38,875 bases of DNA from Prochlorococcus sp. AG-388-D03 (lineage in GTDB: Bacteria; Cyanobacteriota; Cyanobacteriia; PCC-6307; Cyanobiaceae). The stretch spans positions 1-38,875 of the forward strand of contig QCGN01000011.1 of assembly GCA_003279875.1 (NCBI GenBank). Direction: 5' to 3'. The translations under genes were made by a program, and so were the position numbers. Shown piece after piece: positions 1 through 8,401 of the stretch. The notes beneath the pieces were generated by a model. That model did not search any database and was not told the origin of the DNA. It saw only the letters and a list, made by a program, of their open reading frames with translations. Every line of letters begins with the position of its first letter. Positions within the stretch are counted from its first letter, which is position 1.

Positions 1-296
1 CTAATACATCTGAAATATTAAAACCTTTGTATTTAATTGACGAGCCAACAACCGGGTTAAGTTTTTATGATGTTCATAAATTAATGGATGTTATTCAACG
101 TTTAGTTGATAAAGGTAATTCCGTAGTAGTCATCGAGCACAACTTAGATGTTATAAGATGTTCAGACTGGATAATTGATCTTGGACCTGACGGAGGTGAT
201 AAAGGTGGAGAGATTATAGTAGAGGGTACACCAGAAGATGTTGCGAAGCATTCAACAAGCTATACAGCTAAATATTTAAAAGAAGCCCTATATTGA
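1..296 (+). CDS. uvrA: Excinuclease ABC subunit A, C-terminal end (partial)
   Basis: This is the 3' end of UvrA, the DNA-damage recognition ATPase of nucleotide excision repair, which works with UvrB and UvrC. The open frame runs in from the left edge (first whole codon at base 3) and stops with TGA at 294-296. The visible 97 residues hold the end of the second ABC ATPase domain: a Walker B and D-loop stretch (LIDEPTTGL), the switch histidine in [10 protein letters not shown], and the UvrA-typical DLGP(D)GGDKGG followed by a VEGTPEDVA tail. That combination separates UvrA from other ABC ATPases. The true start lies outside the window, so nothing can be said about the zinc fingers or the first ATPase domain. 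A 201-base gap separates it from the sucrose synthase gene on the same strand. Confidence 0.95.
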   Translation, partial: NTSEILKPLYLIDEPTTGLSFYDVHKLMDVIQRLVDKGNSVVVIEHNLDVIRCSDWIIDLGPDGGDKGGEIIVEGTPEDVAKHSTSYTAKYLKEALY

Positions 297-349
297 GCTA
301 ATAATTAGTTGTATTTCTTTGCAAATTTATTTAATCATTTATAAATTAT

Positions 350-371
350 TTTTTTCTAAATATAGAAAAAA
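350..371. repeat. A+T-only-stem inverted repeat after uvrA
   Basis: A perfect 9-base inverted repeat (TTTTTTCTA / TAGAAAAAA) with a 4-base AATA loop lies about 50 bases after the uvrA stop. It is the only clear hairpin in the uvrA-sps gap and may help end uvrA transcripts. It lacks a GC-rich stem, and on the + strand no T-run follows it, so it is not a classical Rho-independent terminator. In DNA this A+T-rich, such palindromes can occur by chance. Confidence 0.3.
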
Positions 372-497
372 CTAGTCTCTGAATGTCTTTTTTGTATCAA
401 TACTCTTTATCAACTAATAAATCATAATGCTTTCTTAATATTTCCAAGTTAAATTCAGCTTATTTCTAATAGGAGATTAGAAACGTTACGTAAAAAA

Positions 498-1910
498 ATG
501 AGCTTAAAATTTTTATATTTACATTTACATGGTCTAATACGTTCTAATGATCTTGAATTAGGTAGAGATTCAGATACTGGGGGGCAAACGCAATATGTAT
601 TGGAATTAGTTAAGGCCTTAGCAAATACTTCTGAAGTTGCCCAAGTAGATTTAGTAACTCGTCTCATCAATGATTCTAAAGTTGATAAATCTTATTCCAA
701 GGTAAAGGAATTTATTGAACCCGGAGCACAAATATTAAGATTTCAATTTGGTCCCAGTAAATATTTAAGAAAAGAATTACTTTGGCCTTATTTAGATGAA
801 TTAACTCAAAACCTCATTCAGTATTATAAATATAATGAAAATAAGCCAAGTTTTATACATGCTCATTATGCAGATGCTGGCTATGTAGGAACTAGATTAA
901 GCAAGGTTCTTAAAGTCCCTTTTATTTTTACAGGGCATTCTTTAGGAAGAGAAAAAAAAAGAAAACTACTTGATGCTGGTTTAAAAATTAATCAAATTGA
1001 AAAGTTGTACTTTATTAGTAAAAGAATTAATGCGGAAGAAGAGTCTTTAAGACATGCAGATATTGTTGTAACGAGTACCGAACAAGAATCTCAATATCAA
1101 TATTCTCAATATCATTCTTTTTCTACTCATAAAGCTAAAGTCATTGCCCCTGGTGTTAATCACAAAAAATTTCACCATATTCATTCAACAAATGAGATTG
1201 CTGAAATTGATAATATGATGCTTCCCTTTTTAAAAGACTTGAGAAAGCCTCCTTTACTTGCTATTTCTAGAGCTGTAAGAAGAAAAAATATTCCTGCTTT
1301 AGTTGAAGCATATGGACGGTCAGAAAAATTAAAAAGAAAAACTAACTTGATTTTAGTTTTAGGCTGCAGAGATAATACTTTAAAACTTGATTCTCAACAA
1401 AGAGATGTTTTTCAAAAGATTTTTGAAATGATAGATAAATATAATTTATATGGAAAAGTAGCTTATCCAAAAAAACATTCACCAGAAAATATTCCTGCTT
1501 TATACAGATGGGCAGCAAGTAGGGCGGGTATTTTTGTAAATCCAGCATTAACAGAACCTTTTGGTTTAACATTACTTGAAGCTTCTTCATGTGGTTTACC
1601 AATTATTGCTACGGATGATGGGGGTCCCAAAGAAATTAACTCAAAATGTGAGAATGGTTTATTAGTAAATGTAAGTGATATTAATAAATTAAAAATTGCT
1701 CTTGAAAAAGGTATTTCGAACAGTTCTCAATGGAAATTATGGAGTAGAAATGGAATTGAAGGAGTTCATAGACATTTTAGTTGGAATACTCATGTTAGAA
1801 AATATTTATCAGTCTTATCAGGCTTAGATCAAAAATTGGACATTATTTCATCATCCGGAATCAAAGAAAGTTGTTTAAAAGGTAGTTCTTCACTTATGAA
1901 CCCCCATTGA
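498..1910 (+). CDS. sps: Sucrose-phosphate synthase, glucosyltransferase domain only
   Basis: Predicted GT-B glycosyltransferase (family GT4) that makes sucrose 6-phosphate from a nucleotide-glucose and fructose 6-phosphate; sucrose is a compatible solute in marine cyanobacteria. The N-terminal domain opens with the SPS/sucrose-synthase signature GRDSDTGGQ (residues 22-30). The donor-binding C-terminal domain has the retaining-GT EX7E motif as EPFGLTLLE (353-361). The 470-residue protein ends shortly after this domain with a serine-rich tail. I see no HAD-type phosphatase domain (DxDxT), which is fused to SPS in some cyanobacteria, so dephosphorylation must come from another gene. The ATG at 498 is the only sensible start; AGGAG occurs 22 bases upstream. 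The last 82 bases overlap a convergent small gene. Sucrose synthase is possible but less likely given the SPS-type N-terminus. Confidence 0.88.
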   Translation: MSLKFLYLHLHGLIRSNDLELGRDSDTGGQTQYVLELVKALANTSEVAQVDLVTRLINDSKVDKSYSKVKEFIEPGAQILRFQFGPSKYLRKELLWPYLDELTQNLIQYYKYNENKPSFIHAHYADAGYVGTRLSKVLKVPFIFTGHSLGREKKRKLLDAGLKINQIEKLYFISKRINAEEESLRHADIVVTSTEQESQYQYSQYHSFSTHKAKVIAPGVNHKKFHHIHSTNEIAEIDNMMLPFLKDLRKPPLLAISRAVRRKNIPALVEAYGRSEKLKRKTNLILVLGCRDNTLKLDSQQRDVFQKIFEMIDKYNLYGKVAYPKKHSPENIPALYRWAASRAGIFVNPALTEPFGLTLLEASSCGLPIIATDDGGPKEINSKCENGLLVNVSDINKLKIALEKGISNSSQWKLWSRNGIEGVHRHFSWNTHVRKYLSVLSGLDQKLDIISSSGIKESCLKGSSSLMNPH

Positions 1911-2089
1911 TCAAAAACTTTTGGATCAGAATGAATGATTAATTGATTTTTTTGGGTTTTTTTAAGTGTAAAGCCTTTTTTAGATAATTTTTTTATTAAG
2001 TGAGCCGTTTCTTCAAATCTAGAAGCCATTGCATCAAGACTGCTACAGTCACTTGTTAAGCCATCATCTTTCCACGTAAAGAAACTCAT
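1829..2089 (-). CDS. Small conserved-looking protein of unknown function (86 aa)
   Basis: An 86-residue protein starting at an ATG (2087-2089) and ending inside the 3' end of the convergent sps gene (82-base overlap). I do not recognise a named family. It has no membrane segment or signal peptide. It starts MSFFTWKDDGLTSDCSSLDAM, has an amphipathic helical stretch with repeated lysines in the middle, and ends acidic. The composition looks like a folded soluble protein, not a random antisense frame, and without it the 191 bases between sps and mraY would be empty, which is unusual here. mraY lies upstream of nothing else on this strand, so this gene sits just downstream of mraY in the direction of transcription only if the 12-base gap (2090-2101) is read through: mraY ends at 2102 and this gene starts at 2089. 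Function unknown. Confidence 0.7.
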   Translation of the reverse strand: MSFFTWKDDGLTSDCSSLDAMASRFEETAHLIKKLSKKGFTLKKTQKNQLIIHSDPKVFDQWGFISEELPFKQLSLIPDDEIMSNF

Positions 2090-2101
2090 TTTAATAATGC
2101 T

Positions 2102-3178
2102 TTATAGATATATTTTAAAAACTATACCTAAAATCACGAGTAATATGTTGATTTTCCAAAAGTTTTCAACTATTGTTTCTTCTTTCATACCATTTAATTC
2201 AAAATGATGATGTATTGGTGTCATTAAAAAGACTCTTTTTCCAACTTTAAATATTTTTTTGGTGAATTTGAAGAAACTTACTTGAATAATTACTGACAAT
2301 GCTTCAATAATAAATATCCCTGAGATAATAAATAATGTAAAATAGCTATTAGTCAATATTGAAATAGATCCTAACGTAGCACCAATTGATAATGATCCTG
2401 TATCTCCCATAAATATTTGTGCAGGATATTTATTAAATTTTAGAAAACCCATACATAATCCTGACATTGCATAGGCAATAAGACCATATATTATTAATTC
2501 TTTCTGGCCTTTAAGAAATATTTCTGTTCCAAGCCCATAAAAGACTATTGAGCTGCATCCAGAAGCTAATCCGTCCAGGCCGTCGGTTAAATTCACTGCA
2601 TTACTTAATCCTACTAAAGTGATAAAACAGATTGGAAAAATTATGATATTAGTATCTATAGTCCAATTAGTAGATATTACTATTAAATCGCTAATATAAT
2701 TATTTTTAAACGCGAGTATGATGAATACTATTGCAAATAATGCTTGTAAAATTAATTTCTCATTAGATTTTAGACCTGTATTTTTCTTTCCTCTAATACT
2801 CACATAATCGTCTAATATTCCTATTATAAAAAAACTAATACTACAAAAAAAAATTAACATTATTCCATTAGAATCAAAGTAATTATTGACTACTAAAAGA
2901 AGTAATAAAAAAGGAGATATAATGAATACTCCACCCATTGTAGGGGTATTTTTTTTACTGAAATGAATAGAAGGACCTTCTTCTCTAATATTTTGTAATA
3001 AATTTAATTTTTTAATTATTTGTAAACCGTATTTAGTTATGAATATAGATATAAAGAAAAATGTAAGAAAAATATTAATTACAAATATATTATTAAAAAT
3101 GAAAGAATTTAATATTAAAGAAAAAGTAATTAAAAAGAATAATGCTGTAAAATTTAAACTTTTAATCTTCCCAATCAT
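2102..3178 (-). CDS. mraY: Phospho-N-acetylmuramoyl-pentapeptide transferase (MraY)
   Basis: Integral membrane enzyme that moves phospho-MurNAc-pentapeptide from UDP onto undecaprenyl phosphate to make lipid I, the first membrane step of peptidoglycan synthesis. The 358-residue length and about ten hydrophobic segments fit the family. Signature motifs are present: the N-terminal loop with KKNTPTMGG, the catalytic aspartate region NLTDGLDGLASG, FMGDTGSLSIG, and the C-terminal cytoplasmic PIHHHFELNG loop that binds the uridine part. The ATG at 3176-3178 overlaps the end of the upstream DUF3134 gene by 17 bases, so the two are probably co-transcribed. No other cell-wall gene is in the window, so mraY stands outside a dcw cluster here. 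Confidence 0.97.
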   Translation of the reverse strand: MIGKIKSLNFTALFFLITFSLILNSFIFNNIFVINIFLTFFFISIFITKYGLQIIKKLNLLQNIREEGPSIHFSKKNTPTMGGVFIISPFLLLLLVVNNYFDSNGIMLIFFCSISFFIIGILDDYVSIRGKKNTGLKSNEKLILQALFAIVFIILAFKNNYISDLIVISTNWTIDTNIIIFPICFITLVGLSNAVNLTDGLDGLASGCSSIVFYGLGTEIFLKGQKELIIYGLIAYAMSGLCMGFLKFNKYPAQIFMGDTGSLSIGATLGSISILTNSYFTLFIISGIFIIEALSVIIQVSFFKFTKKIFKVGKRVFLMTPIHHHFELNGMKEETIVENFWKINILLVILGIVFKIYL

Positions 3179-3440
3179 CTTCAGAAGAATCTTCCTCGGT
3201 TTTATAATCTTCTTTTTCTCCCATTAAAGCCGAAAGTTCCTCTTCTTCAATTGTACTAATTTCTTGTGAATCTCCATCTTTTTCAGTTACAAGCCTTCCT
3301 GTCTCTTCTAGCCAAGAAAGTAAATCTGGTTCTTCTCTTAATGGTAATACAGGCGCGGGGTCTGCTCTGTGATAACAAGTCAGGGCAGGGTTTACTTCAG
3401 AAATCTCATTTAATTTAGGTTTGATTTTATTGGAATCCAT
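3162..3440 (-). CDS. DUF3134 family protein
   Basis: Small cyanobacterial protein of unknown function; I place it in DUF3134 from the NPAL...PAPVLPLREEPDLLSWLEETGRL core (about residues 18-50 from the start chosen here). The C-terminal third is a strongly acidic low-complexity tail ending EDSSEDDWED. There is no membrane segment. I chose the ATG at 3438-3440, giving 92 residues; a second ATG at 3467 would add nine residues (MLHICSFLQ) with no resemblance to the family core. Its stop lies inside the first codons of mraY (17-base overlap), which suggests translational coupling. It is divergent from the small membrane protein gene beginning at 3495, leaving about 54 bases for promoters. Confidence 0.8.
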   Translation of the reverse strand: MDSNKIKPKLNEISEVNPALTCYHRADPAPVLPLREEPDLLSWLEETGRLVTEKDGDSQEISTIEEEELSALMGEKEDYKTEEDSSEDDWED

Positions 3441-3494
3441 TTGTAAAAAACTACATATATGTAACATAATACATAATCATTCACTTTAAAAATT

Positions 3495-3680
3495 TTGTTT
3501 GATAAAGAAAATTTAAAATATTTAGTAATATGGTCAATTTCAGTCTTTCTAGCTATTTCTTTTAAGTTTTATGGTTTTTTAAATCCAGAGGTTTTATTAA
3601 TTAATAATTATCTTGTTCTTTTATTAGTTTTCGGTCCAGGACTTGTAGTTACAATAATATTAGTTTTCAATAAATTTTGA
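3495..3680 (+). CDS. Small two-helix membrane protein upstream of argG
   Basis: A 61-residue ORF with a TTG start (3495-3497) and a TGA stop. It contains two hydrophobic segments (about residues 9-27 and 37-57) separated by a short polar turn with FLNPE, so it is probably a small inner or thylakoid membrane protein. I do not recognise a family. No ATG lies upstream in frame near the DUF3134 promoter region, so TTG is the likely start. argG begins 47 bases downstream on the same strand with its own strong ribosome binding site, so the two may share a transcript. Support comes from the clean hydrophobic pattern and the lack of any other gene in this gap. No function can be assigned. Confidence 0.6.
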   Translation: MFDKENLKYLVIWSISVFLAISFKFYGFLNPEVLLINNYLVLLLVFGPGLVVTIILVFNKF

Positions 3681-3712
3681 AAGCTTAAAGAAATGGAGAT
3701 TTCAAAATTTAC

Positions 3713-3718
3713 AGGAGG
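3713..3718 (+). promoter_or_regulatory. Canonical Shine-Dalgarno site of argG
   Basis: AGGAGG lies 9 bases before the argG ATG (3728). It is the only full-strength, correctly spaced ribosome binding site I found in the window; most other genes start with no recognisable site. It fixes the argG start. Confidence 0.8.
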
Positions 3719-3727
3719 CAAAATTTA

Positions 3728-4942
3728 ATGCAACAGCCAAAAAAAGTGGTTCTTGCCTATTCGGGAGGGGTTGATACTAGCGTATGTATTCCATATCTTA
3801 AAAATGAATATGGAATTTCTGAAGTTATAACTTTTGTAGCAGATCTTGGCCAAGGAGACGATTTAGAGAGCATTAGTCAAAAAGCTTTAAATTCAGGCGC
3901 CACAAAATCGGTTATTGGAAATTTAGTTGATAATTTTGTAGAGAAGTATGCTTTTCCTGCTATTAGGGCAAATGCACTATATGGAGAAAAGTATCCTTTA
4001 TCAACTGCTTTGGCCAGGCCTTTGATAGCTGAAAATCTTGTAAGTTTAGCCAGAAAATTAAATGCTGGTGCAGTCGCGCATGGTTGTACAGGGAAAGGAA
4101 ATGATCAAGTAAGATTTGACTTGGCCATACATGCTTTGGGACCTGATTTAGAGATAATTACACCTGCTCGTGAATGGAAAATGAGTCGGGAAGAAGCTAT
4201 TATATATGGAGAAAAATTTGGAATTCCTGCTCCTGTTTCTAAGAGGTCACCATATTCAATAGATGTAAATCTTCTTGGCCGTAGTATTGAAGCTGGTTTA
4301 CTAGAGGATCCTATGCGAGAGCCAAATGAAGAAGTTTTTGCAATGACTTCATCTATTGATAACTCACCTAATTGTCCAAAAGATATAGAAATTTCTTTTA
4401 AAAATGGATTTCCTACCGCGATAGGAAACGAATCACTAAGCCCTGTAGAGATTATTCAAAAAGTCAATTCTTTAGCAGGAGAAAATGGTTTTGGAAGAAT
4501 TGATATGATCGAAGATAGAGTTGTTGGTATTAAAAGTAGAGAAATCTATGAGGCTCCAGGTCTTTTACTTCTCATAAAAGCACATAAAGAACTGGAAAGC
4601 ATAACATTAAATCCTGATGTATTAGATTTTAAAAATTTAGTCGATAAAAAATGGGGTCAACTAGTTTACCAGGGATTTTGGTTTGGTCCCCTAAAGAAAG
4701 CATTAGATGGCTTTATTGATGCAACGCAAACTTCGGTTAATGGAAAAGTGAAAATACGTTTACACAAAGGTAATGCAATAATTATTGGGAGATATTCCGA
4801 AAATAACTCACTTTATAGGGAAGACTTAGCAACTTATAGTAAAGATGATATTTTTAACCACAAGCAAGCTGAAGGGTTTATTTATATGTGGGGTATGTCT
4901 AACAAAATATGGGCAGAATTAAATTCAAAAAAGAATAATTAA
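3728..4942 (+). CDS. argG: Argininosuccinate synthase
   Basis: Joins citrulline and aspartate using ATP to give argininosuccinate, the next-to-last step of arginine synthesis. The protein is 404 residues, the normal length. It has the N-type ATP-pyrophosphatase P-loop SGGVDTS (residues 12-18), the [13 protein letters not shown] motif of the citrulline/aspartate site and the [12 protein letters not shown] stretch. The start is fixed by AGGAGG nine bases upstream. It is convergent with rpsF, with only three bases between the stop codons (4943-4945), so transcripts probably overlap. Arginine from this pathway is the precursor of agmatine, the substrate of the speB product further along the window. 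Confidence 0.98.
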   Translation: MQQPKKVVLAYSGGVDTSVCIPYLKNEYGISEVITFVADLGQGDDLESISQKALNSGATKSVIGNLVDNFVEKYAFPAIRANALYGEKYPLSTALARPLIAENLVSLARKLNAGAVAHGCTGKGNDQVRFDLAIHALGPDLEIITPAREWKMSREEAIIYGEKFGIPAPVSKRSPYSIDVNLLGRSIEAGLLEDPMREPNEEVFAMTSSIDNSPNCPKDIEISFKNGFPTAIGNESLSPVEIIQKVNSLAGENGFGRIDMIEDRVVGIKSREIYEAPGLLLLIKAHKELESITLNPDVLDFKNLVDKKWGQLVYQGFWFGPLKKALDGFIDATQTSVNGKVKIRLHKGNAIIIGRYSENNSLYREDLATYSKDDIFNHKQAEGFIYMWGMSNKIWAELNSKKNN

Positions 4943-4945
4943 ATT

Positions 4946-5413
4946 TTAAGATTTTACCGGTTCTTTAACTTCGGGAGTTGAAGTTGCTGAACTTGATGCT
5001 TTATTATCATTTGTTAAATCTTCTGTAGGTTCTGATTTAGTTGTTGATTCAATACTTTCAATTTCTTTTTTGTCTGATTGATTCGATCCTTTATTTGAAG
5101 ACCTTGGCGTTGGTAAGGGGCCCTCTTGTTTGACTGTCAAATATCTAATGACATCTTCACTTAAACGCATTGCTTTTTCAATTTTGAAAATATGTTGTCC
5201 GTCACCCTGATGACTTAATTGAACATAAATCCCTTCTCTATGTTTTGCTATTTGATAAGCAAGTCTTCTTTTGCCTCTCATCTGACTATCAAGGATTGTA
5301 GCCCCATATTCTTCAAGAAGTTTATTGTATTTATCAATATGGTTATTGACTTCATCCTCCGCGATATCTGGGCGAAGAATGTACATAGTTTCGTAGTAAA
5401 TTTGATAAGTCAT
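4946..5413 (-). CDS. rpsF: 30S ribosomal protein S6, with long C-terminal tail
   Basis: Ribosomal protein S6 of the small-subunit platform. Residues 1 to about 100 are the S6 fold: [17 protein letters not shown] at the start, the [15 protein letters not shown] strand pair, and [10 protein letters not shown] at the end. The protein continues to 155 residues with a low-complexity tail rich in Ser, Thr, Glu and Lys, so it is clearly longer than the roughly 95-135 residues typical of bacterial S6. The tail is probably disordered. A promoter-like sequence lies upstream (5463-5492). The gene stands alone, without rpsR, ssb or rplI, which often neighbour rpsF in other bacteria. Confidence 0.97.
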   Translation of the reverse strand: MTYQIYYETMYILRPDIAEDEVNNHIDKYNKLLEEYGATILDSQMRGKRRLAYQIAKHREGIYVQLSHQGDGQHIFKIEKAMRLSEDVIRYLTVKQEGPLPTPRSSNKGSNQSDKKEIESIESTTKSEPTEDLTNDNKASSSATSTPEVKEPVKS

Positions 5414-5462
5414 AATTTTCAGACAAGGGCTTTGGCTCAGAATTTTTTTAATGAGCGTCTGT

Positions 5463-5492
5463 ACAATACATACCTTACATTATCAAGGTCAA
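5463..5492 (-). promoter_or_regulatory. Candidate sigma-70 promoter of rpsF
   Basis: Read on the minus strand: a -35-like TTGACC (complement of 5487-5492), an 18-base spacer, then a -10-like TATTGT (complement of 5463-5468), about 50 bases before the rpsF ATG. It lies in the 109-base gap between aroE and rpsF. The -35 matches five of six consensus positions and the -10 is weaker. No transcription start data are available. Confidence 0.45.
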
Positions 5493-5522
5493 ATTCTTCT
5501 AAATTAAGTGTTATTTATCTTT

Positions 5523-6380
5523 TTAAAGATATTTTTTTAATGCATCATGCATTATTTCAAAAGGTACCTCTAATCCATTTGTCCAAAATGATAATGATTT
5601 TGCTCCTTGAGCAATTAGCATTTGAGTCCCATCAATAGTCATACATCCTTTCTTATCGCAAAACTTTAGAAAAGGAGTAGGAGAGGGATTGTAAATTAGA
5701 TCGTAAACAATTGTATTTGAATTAATAGTTTCCCAAAAACTTTGGCCAAATGGTAATGCATCATCATTTGTGGTTTGACTCATTCCTACTGGAGTTGTAT
5801 TAACTATTAAGTTTGTTTCTTGAATTAAATTACGAATTTCAGGATGTGTATTTAGAAATCCCTCTATTTTGATGTCATTTTTGAAAAGTGTAATTAATTC
5901 ATTTAAAGAATTTTTATTACGTGAAATAATTGTAATTTTTGATAATTTTAAATCTATAAGACCTTGAATTACAGATCTTGCAGCGCCTCCAGAACCAAGA
6001 ACGATTGAATTTTTTTTTGTTAAACAAAGTTTTTCTAAAGGATAGACAAATCCATCAATATCCGTATTGGTTCCAATCCAATCCTTATTTTTATTTAATT
6101 TAAGAGTATTGATAGCTTGGACCTTTTTTGCAACCGGGGTTATTTCATTACAAATATCAAATACTTTTTGTTTAAATGGAATTGTAATATTTAAGCCCTT
6201 GCAATTTACCTTTTTTAGAGAATTAAGAACTATTTCTAAGTCTTCATATTCACAAGGAATTGCTAAATAAATCAAATCAAGACCTAAGTGCTGTATAGCT
6301 GCGTTTTGTATTACAGGCGATAAAGAGTGACTTACTGGGTTTCCAATTAAAGCAAGAAAAGACGTTTTACTTGTAATCAT
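5523..6380 (-). CDS. aroE: Shikimate dehydrogenase
   Basis: NADPH-dependent reduction of 3-dehydroshikimate to shikimate in the aromatic amino acid pathway. From the ATG at 6378-6380 the protein has 285 residues, a normal length. The shikimate site is SHSLSP (17-22). A catalytic-lysine motif NITIPFK, the GTNTDIDGF motif, a nucleotide-binding GSGGAARSV loop and the C-terminal DGTQMLIAQGA motif follow in family order. The frame stays open upstream to a GTG at 6428, but those 16 extra residues precede the usual LIGNPVSHSLSP opening and I do not include them. It is divergent from dnaK with 116 bases between starts. Together with the DAHP synthase at 14.4 kb it gives two shikimate-pathway enzymes in the window. 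Confidence 0.96.
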   Translation of the reverse strand: MITSKTSFLALIGNPVSHSLSPVIQNAAIQHLGLDLIYLAIPCEYEDLEIVLNSLKKVNCKGLNITIPFKQKVFDICNEITPVAKKVQAINTLKLNKNKDWIGTNTDIDGFVYPLEKLCLTKKNSIVLGSGGAARSVIQGLIDLKLSKITIISRNKNSLNELITLFKNDIKIEGFLNTHPEIRNLIQETNLIVNTTPVGMSQTTNDDALPFGQSFWETINSNTIVYDLIYNPSPTPFLKFCDKKGCMTIDGTQMLIAQGAKSLSFWTNGLEVPFEIMHDALKKYL

Positions 6381-6496
6381 TTTTAGAAGAATTTTTAAGA
6401 AAAATTGTGATCTGTTCGGGAACCACACCTCGTTTCAGAGTAACAATAATGACGTCAATGACCGATTATGGAGAATATTAAACAGAGTATCTACCC

Positions 6497-8401
6497 ATGG
6501 GGAAGGTTGTTGGAATCGATTTAGGAACAACTAATAGTTGTGTTGCTGTGATGGAAGGTGGTAAACCCACTGTAATAGCAAATGCAGAGGGTTTCAGAAC
6601 AACACCATCTGTTGTCGCATACACAAAAAATCAAGATCAGCTTGTTGGACAGATTGCAAAACGACAAGCTGTAATGAATCCTGAAAATACCTTTTACTCT
6701 GCAAAGCGTTTTGTTGGTAGAAGAGTGGATGAAGTTAATGAAGAATCAAAAGATGTTAGTTATGGGATTGAAAAAGCTGGATCAAATGTAAAATTAAAAT
6801 GTCCAGTTTTAGATAAACAATTTTCTCCTGAAGAAGTAAGTGCTCAGGTTCTAAGAAAACTTTCTGAAGATGCAGGTAAATATTTAGGCGAAAATATTAC
6901 TCAAGCAGTTATAACAGTTCCAGCTTATTTTAATGACTCACAAAGACAGGCAACTAAAGATGCTGGAAAAATAGCAGGATTAGAGGTCTTAAGGATAATT
7001 AATGAACCTACAGCCGCTGCTTTAGCTTATGGATTAGATAAAAAAAGTAACGAAAGGATATTAGTTTTTGATTTAGGTGGCGGAACTTTTGATGTTTCTG
7101 TTTTAGAAGTTGGAGACGGGGTTTTCGAAGTTTTATCAACTTCTGGTGACACTCATTTAGGAGGCGATGATTTTGATAGATGTATTGTGGATCATCTTGC
7201 AAGCATTTTTAAGAGTAATGAAGGTATTGACTTAAGACAGGATAAACAAGCTTTGCAACGTCTTACAGAAGCTGCTGAGAAAGCAAAAATTGAACTTTCA
7301 AATGCTACTCAAAGTGAAATAAATTTACCTTTTATTACTGCCACACCAGATGGACCAAAGCATCTTGATTTAAATCTAACTAGAGCTAATTTTGAAGAGC
7401 TTGCTTCTAAATTAATCGATAGATGTAGAGTCCCTGTTGAGCAAGCTCTAAAGGATGCTAAGCTCTCTACAGGCGAGATTGATGAAATAGTTATGGTTGG
7501 TGGTTCGACCAGAATGCCAGCTGTTCAGGAGTTAGTAAAGCGAGTAACAGGCAAAGATCCTAATCAAACTGTAAACCCAGACGAAGTAGTGGCTGTAGGT
7601 GCAGCTATTCAAGGAGGAGTTTTGGCAGGTGAAGTTAAAGATATTTTATTGCTAGACGTTACTCCGTTATCCCTTGGTGTAGAAACTTTGGGAGGAGTAA
7701 TGACTAAAATGATTACTCGTAATACAACAGTTCCAACAAAAAAATCTGAGACTTATTCAACGGCCGTAGATGGTCAAACTAATGTTGAGATCCATGTTTT
7801 GCAGGGTGAAAGAGAAATGGCTTCAGATAATAAAAGTTTAGGAACTTTCAGACTCGATGGAATTCCATCTGCACCAAGGGGCGTGCCACAAATAGAAGTA
7901 ACATTTGATATTGACGCTAATGGAATTTTAAGTGTTACTGCCAAAGATAAAGGAAGCGGTAAGGAACAATCTATCTCAATAACGGGCGCTTCAACTCTTT
8001 CTGATAATGAAGTTGAAAAAATGGTGAAAGATGCAGAGTCAAATGCATCTGTAGATAAAGAAAAAAGAGAAAAAATTGATTTAAAAAATCAATCTGAAAC
8101 TCTTGTTTATCAAACAGAAAAACAATTAAGTGAACTAGGTGACAAAGTTGATGCTTCCGCTAAAGCCAAGGTTGAAGAAAAAAGTAAAGCATTGAAAGAA
8201 GCTACTTCAAAAGAAGATTACGAATCTATGAAAAAATTATTAGAAGAACTTCAACAAGAGCTTTATGCAATTGGTTCTTCAGTCTATCAACAACCAGGTA
8301 ATCAACCCCCAGCTCCAGGAAGTCCAACAGAAGATGAATCTAACGGGAAAGGTCCTGATGATGATGTTATTGATGCAGATTTCACAGAAACGAAAGATTA
8401 A
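6497..8401 (+). CDS. dnaK: Molecular chaperone DnaK (Hsp70), DnaK2 type
   Basis: Hsp70 chaperone that binds unfolded peptide in an ATP-controlled cycle with DnaJ and GrpE. At 634 residues it is full length: the nucleotide-binding domain (about 1-385) starts [13 protein letters not shown] and carries [13 protein letters not shown] and [10 protein letters not shown]; the substrate-binding domain includes [17 protein letters not shown]; the lid ends in a Gln/Pro/Asp-rich tail closing DDDVIDADF. This C-terminus fits the major cyanobacterial DnaK2 paralogue better than DnaK1 or DnaK3, though that rests on memory of the family. No dnaJ or grpE is adjacent. I see no CIRCE-like inverted repeat in the upstream gap. 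A GGAG lies 23 bases before the ATG. Its stop overlaps the convergent oxidoreductase stop by four bases. Confidence 0.97.
   Translation: MGKVVGIDLGTTNSCVAVMEGGKPTVIANAEGFRTTPSVVAYTKNQDQLVGQIAKRQAVMNPENTFYSAKRFVGRRVDEVNEESKDVSYGIEKAGSNVKLKCPVLDKQFSPEEVSAQVLRKLSEDAGKYLGENITQAVITVPAYFNDSQRQATKDAGKIAGLEVLRIINEPTAAALAYGLDKKSNERILVFDLGGGTFDVSVLEVGDGVFEVLSTSGDTHLGGDDFDRCIVDHLASIFKSNEGIDLRQDKQALQRLTEAAEKAKIELSNATQSEINLPFITATPDGPKHLDLNLTRANFEELASKLIDRCRVPVEQALKDAKLSTGEIDEIVMVGGSTRMPAVQELVKRVTGKDPNQTVNPDEVVAVGAAIQGGVLAGEVKDILLLDVTPLSLGVETLGGVMTKMITRNTTVPTKKSETYSTAVDGQTNVEIHVLQGEREMASDNKSLGTFRLDGIPSAPRGVPQIEVTFDIDANGILSVTAKDKGSGKEQSISITGASTLSDNEVEKMVKDAESNASVDKEKREKIDLKNQSETLVYQTEKQLSELGDKVDASAKAKVEEKSKALKEATSKEDYESMKKLLEELQQELYAIGSSVYQQPGNQPPAPGSPTEDESNGKGPDDDVIDADFTETKD

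Noticed and set aside
5219-5638. 139-codon + strand frame spanning rpsF and aroE
   Set aside because: It is antisense to two certain genes and crosses the gap that holds the rpsF promoter candidate; the product has no protein-like motifs.
6381-6428. Longer aroE starting at GTG 6428
   Set aside because: The added 16 residues precede the usual start of the family and the ATG at 6380 places SHSLSP at the normal position.
6381-6496. CIRCE operator upstream of dnaK
   Set aside because: I found no TTAGCACTC-N9-GAGTGCTAA-like inverted repeat in the aroE-dnaK gap.
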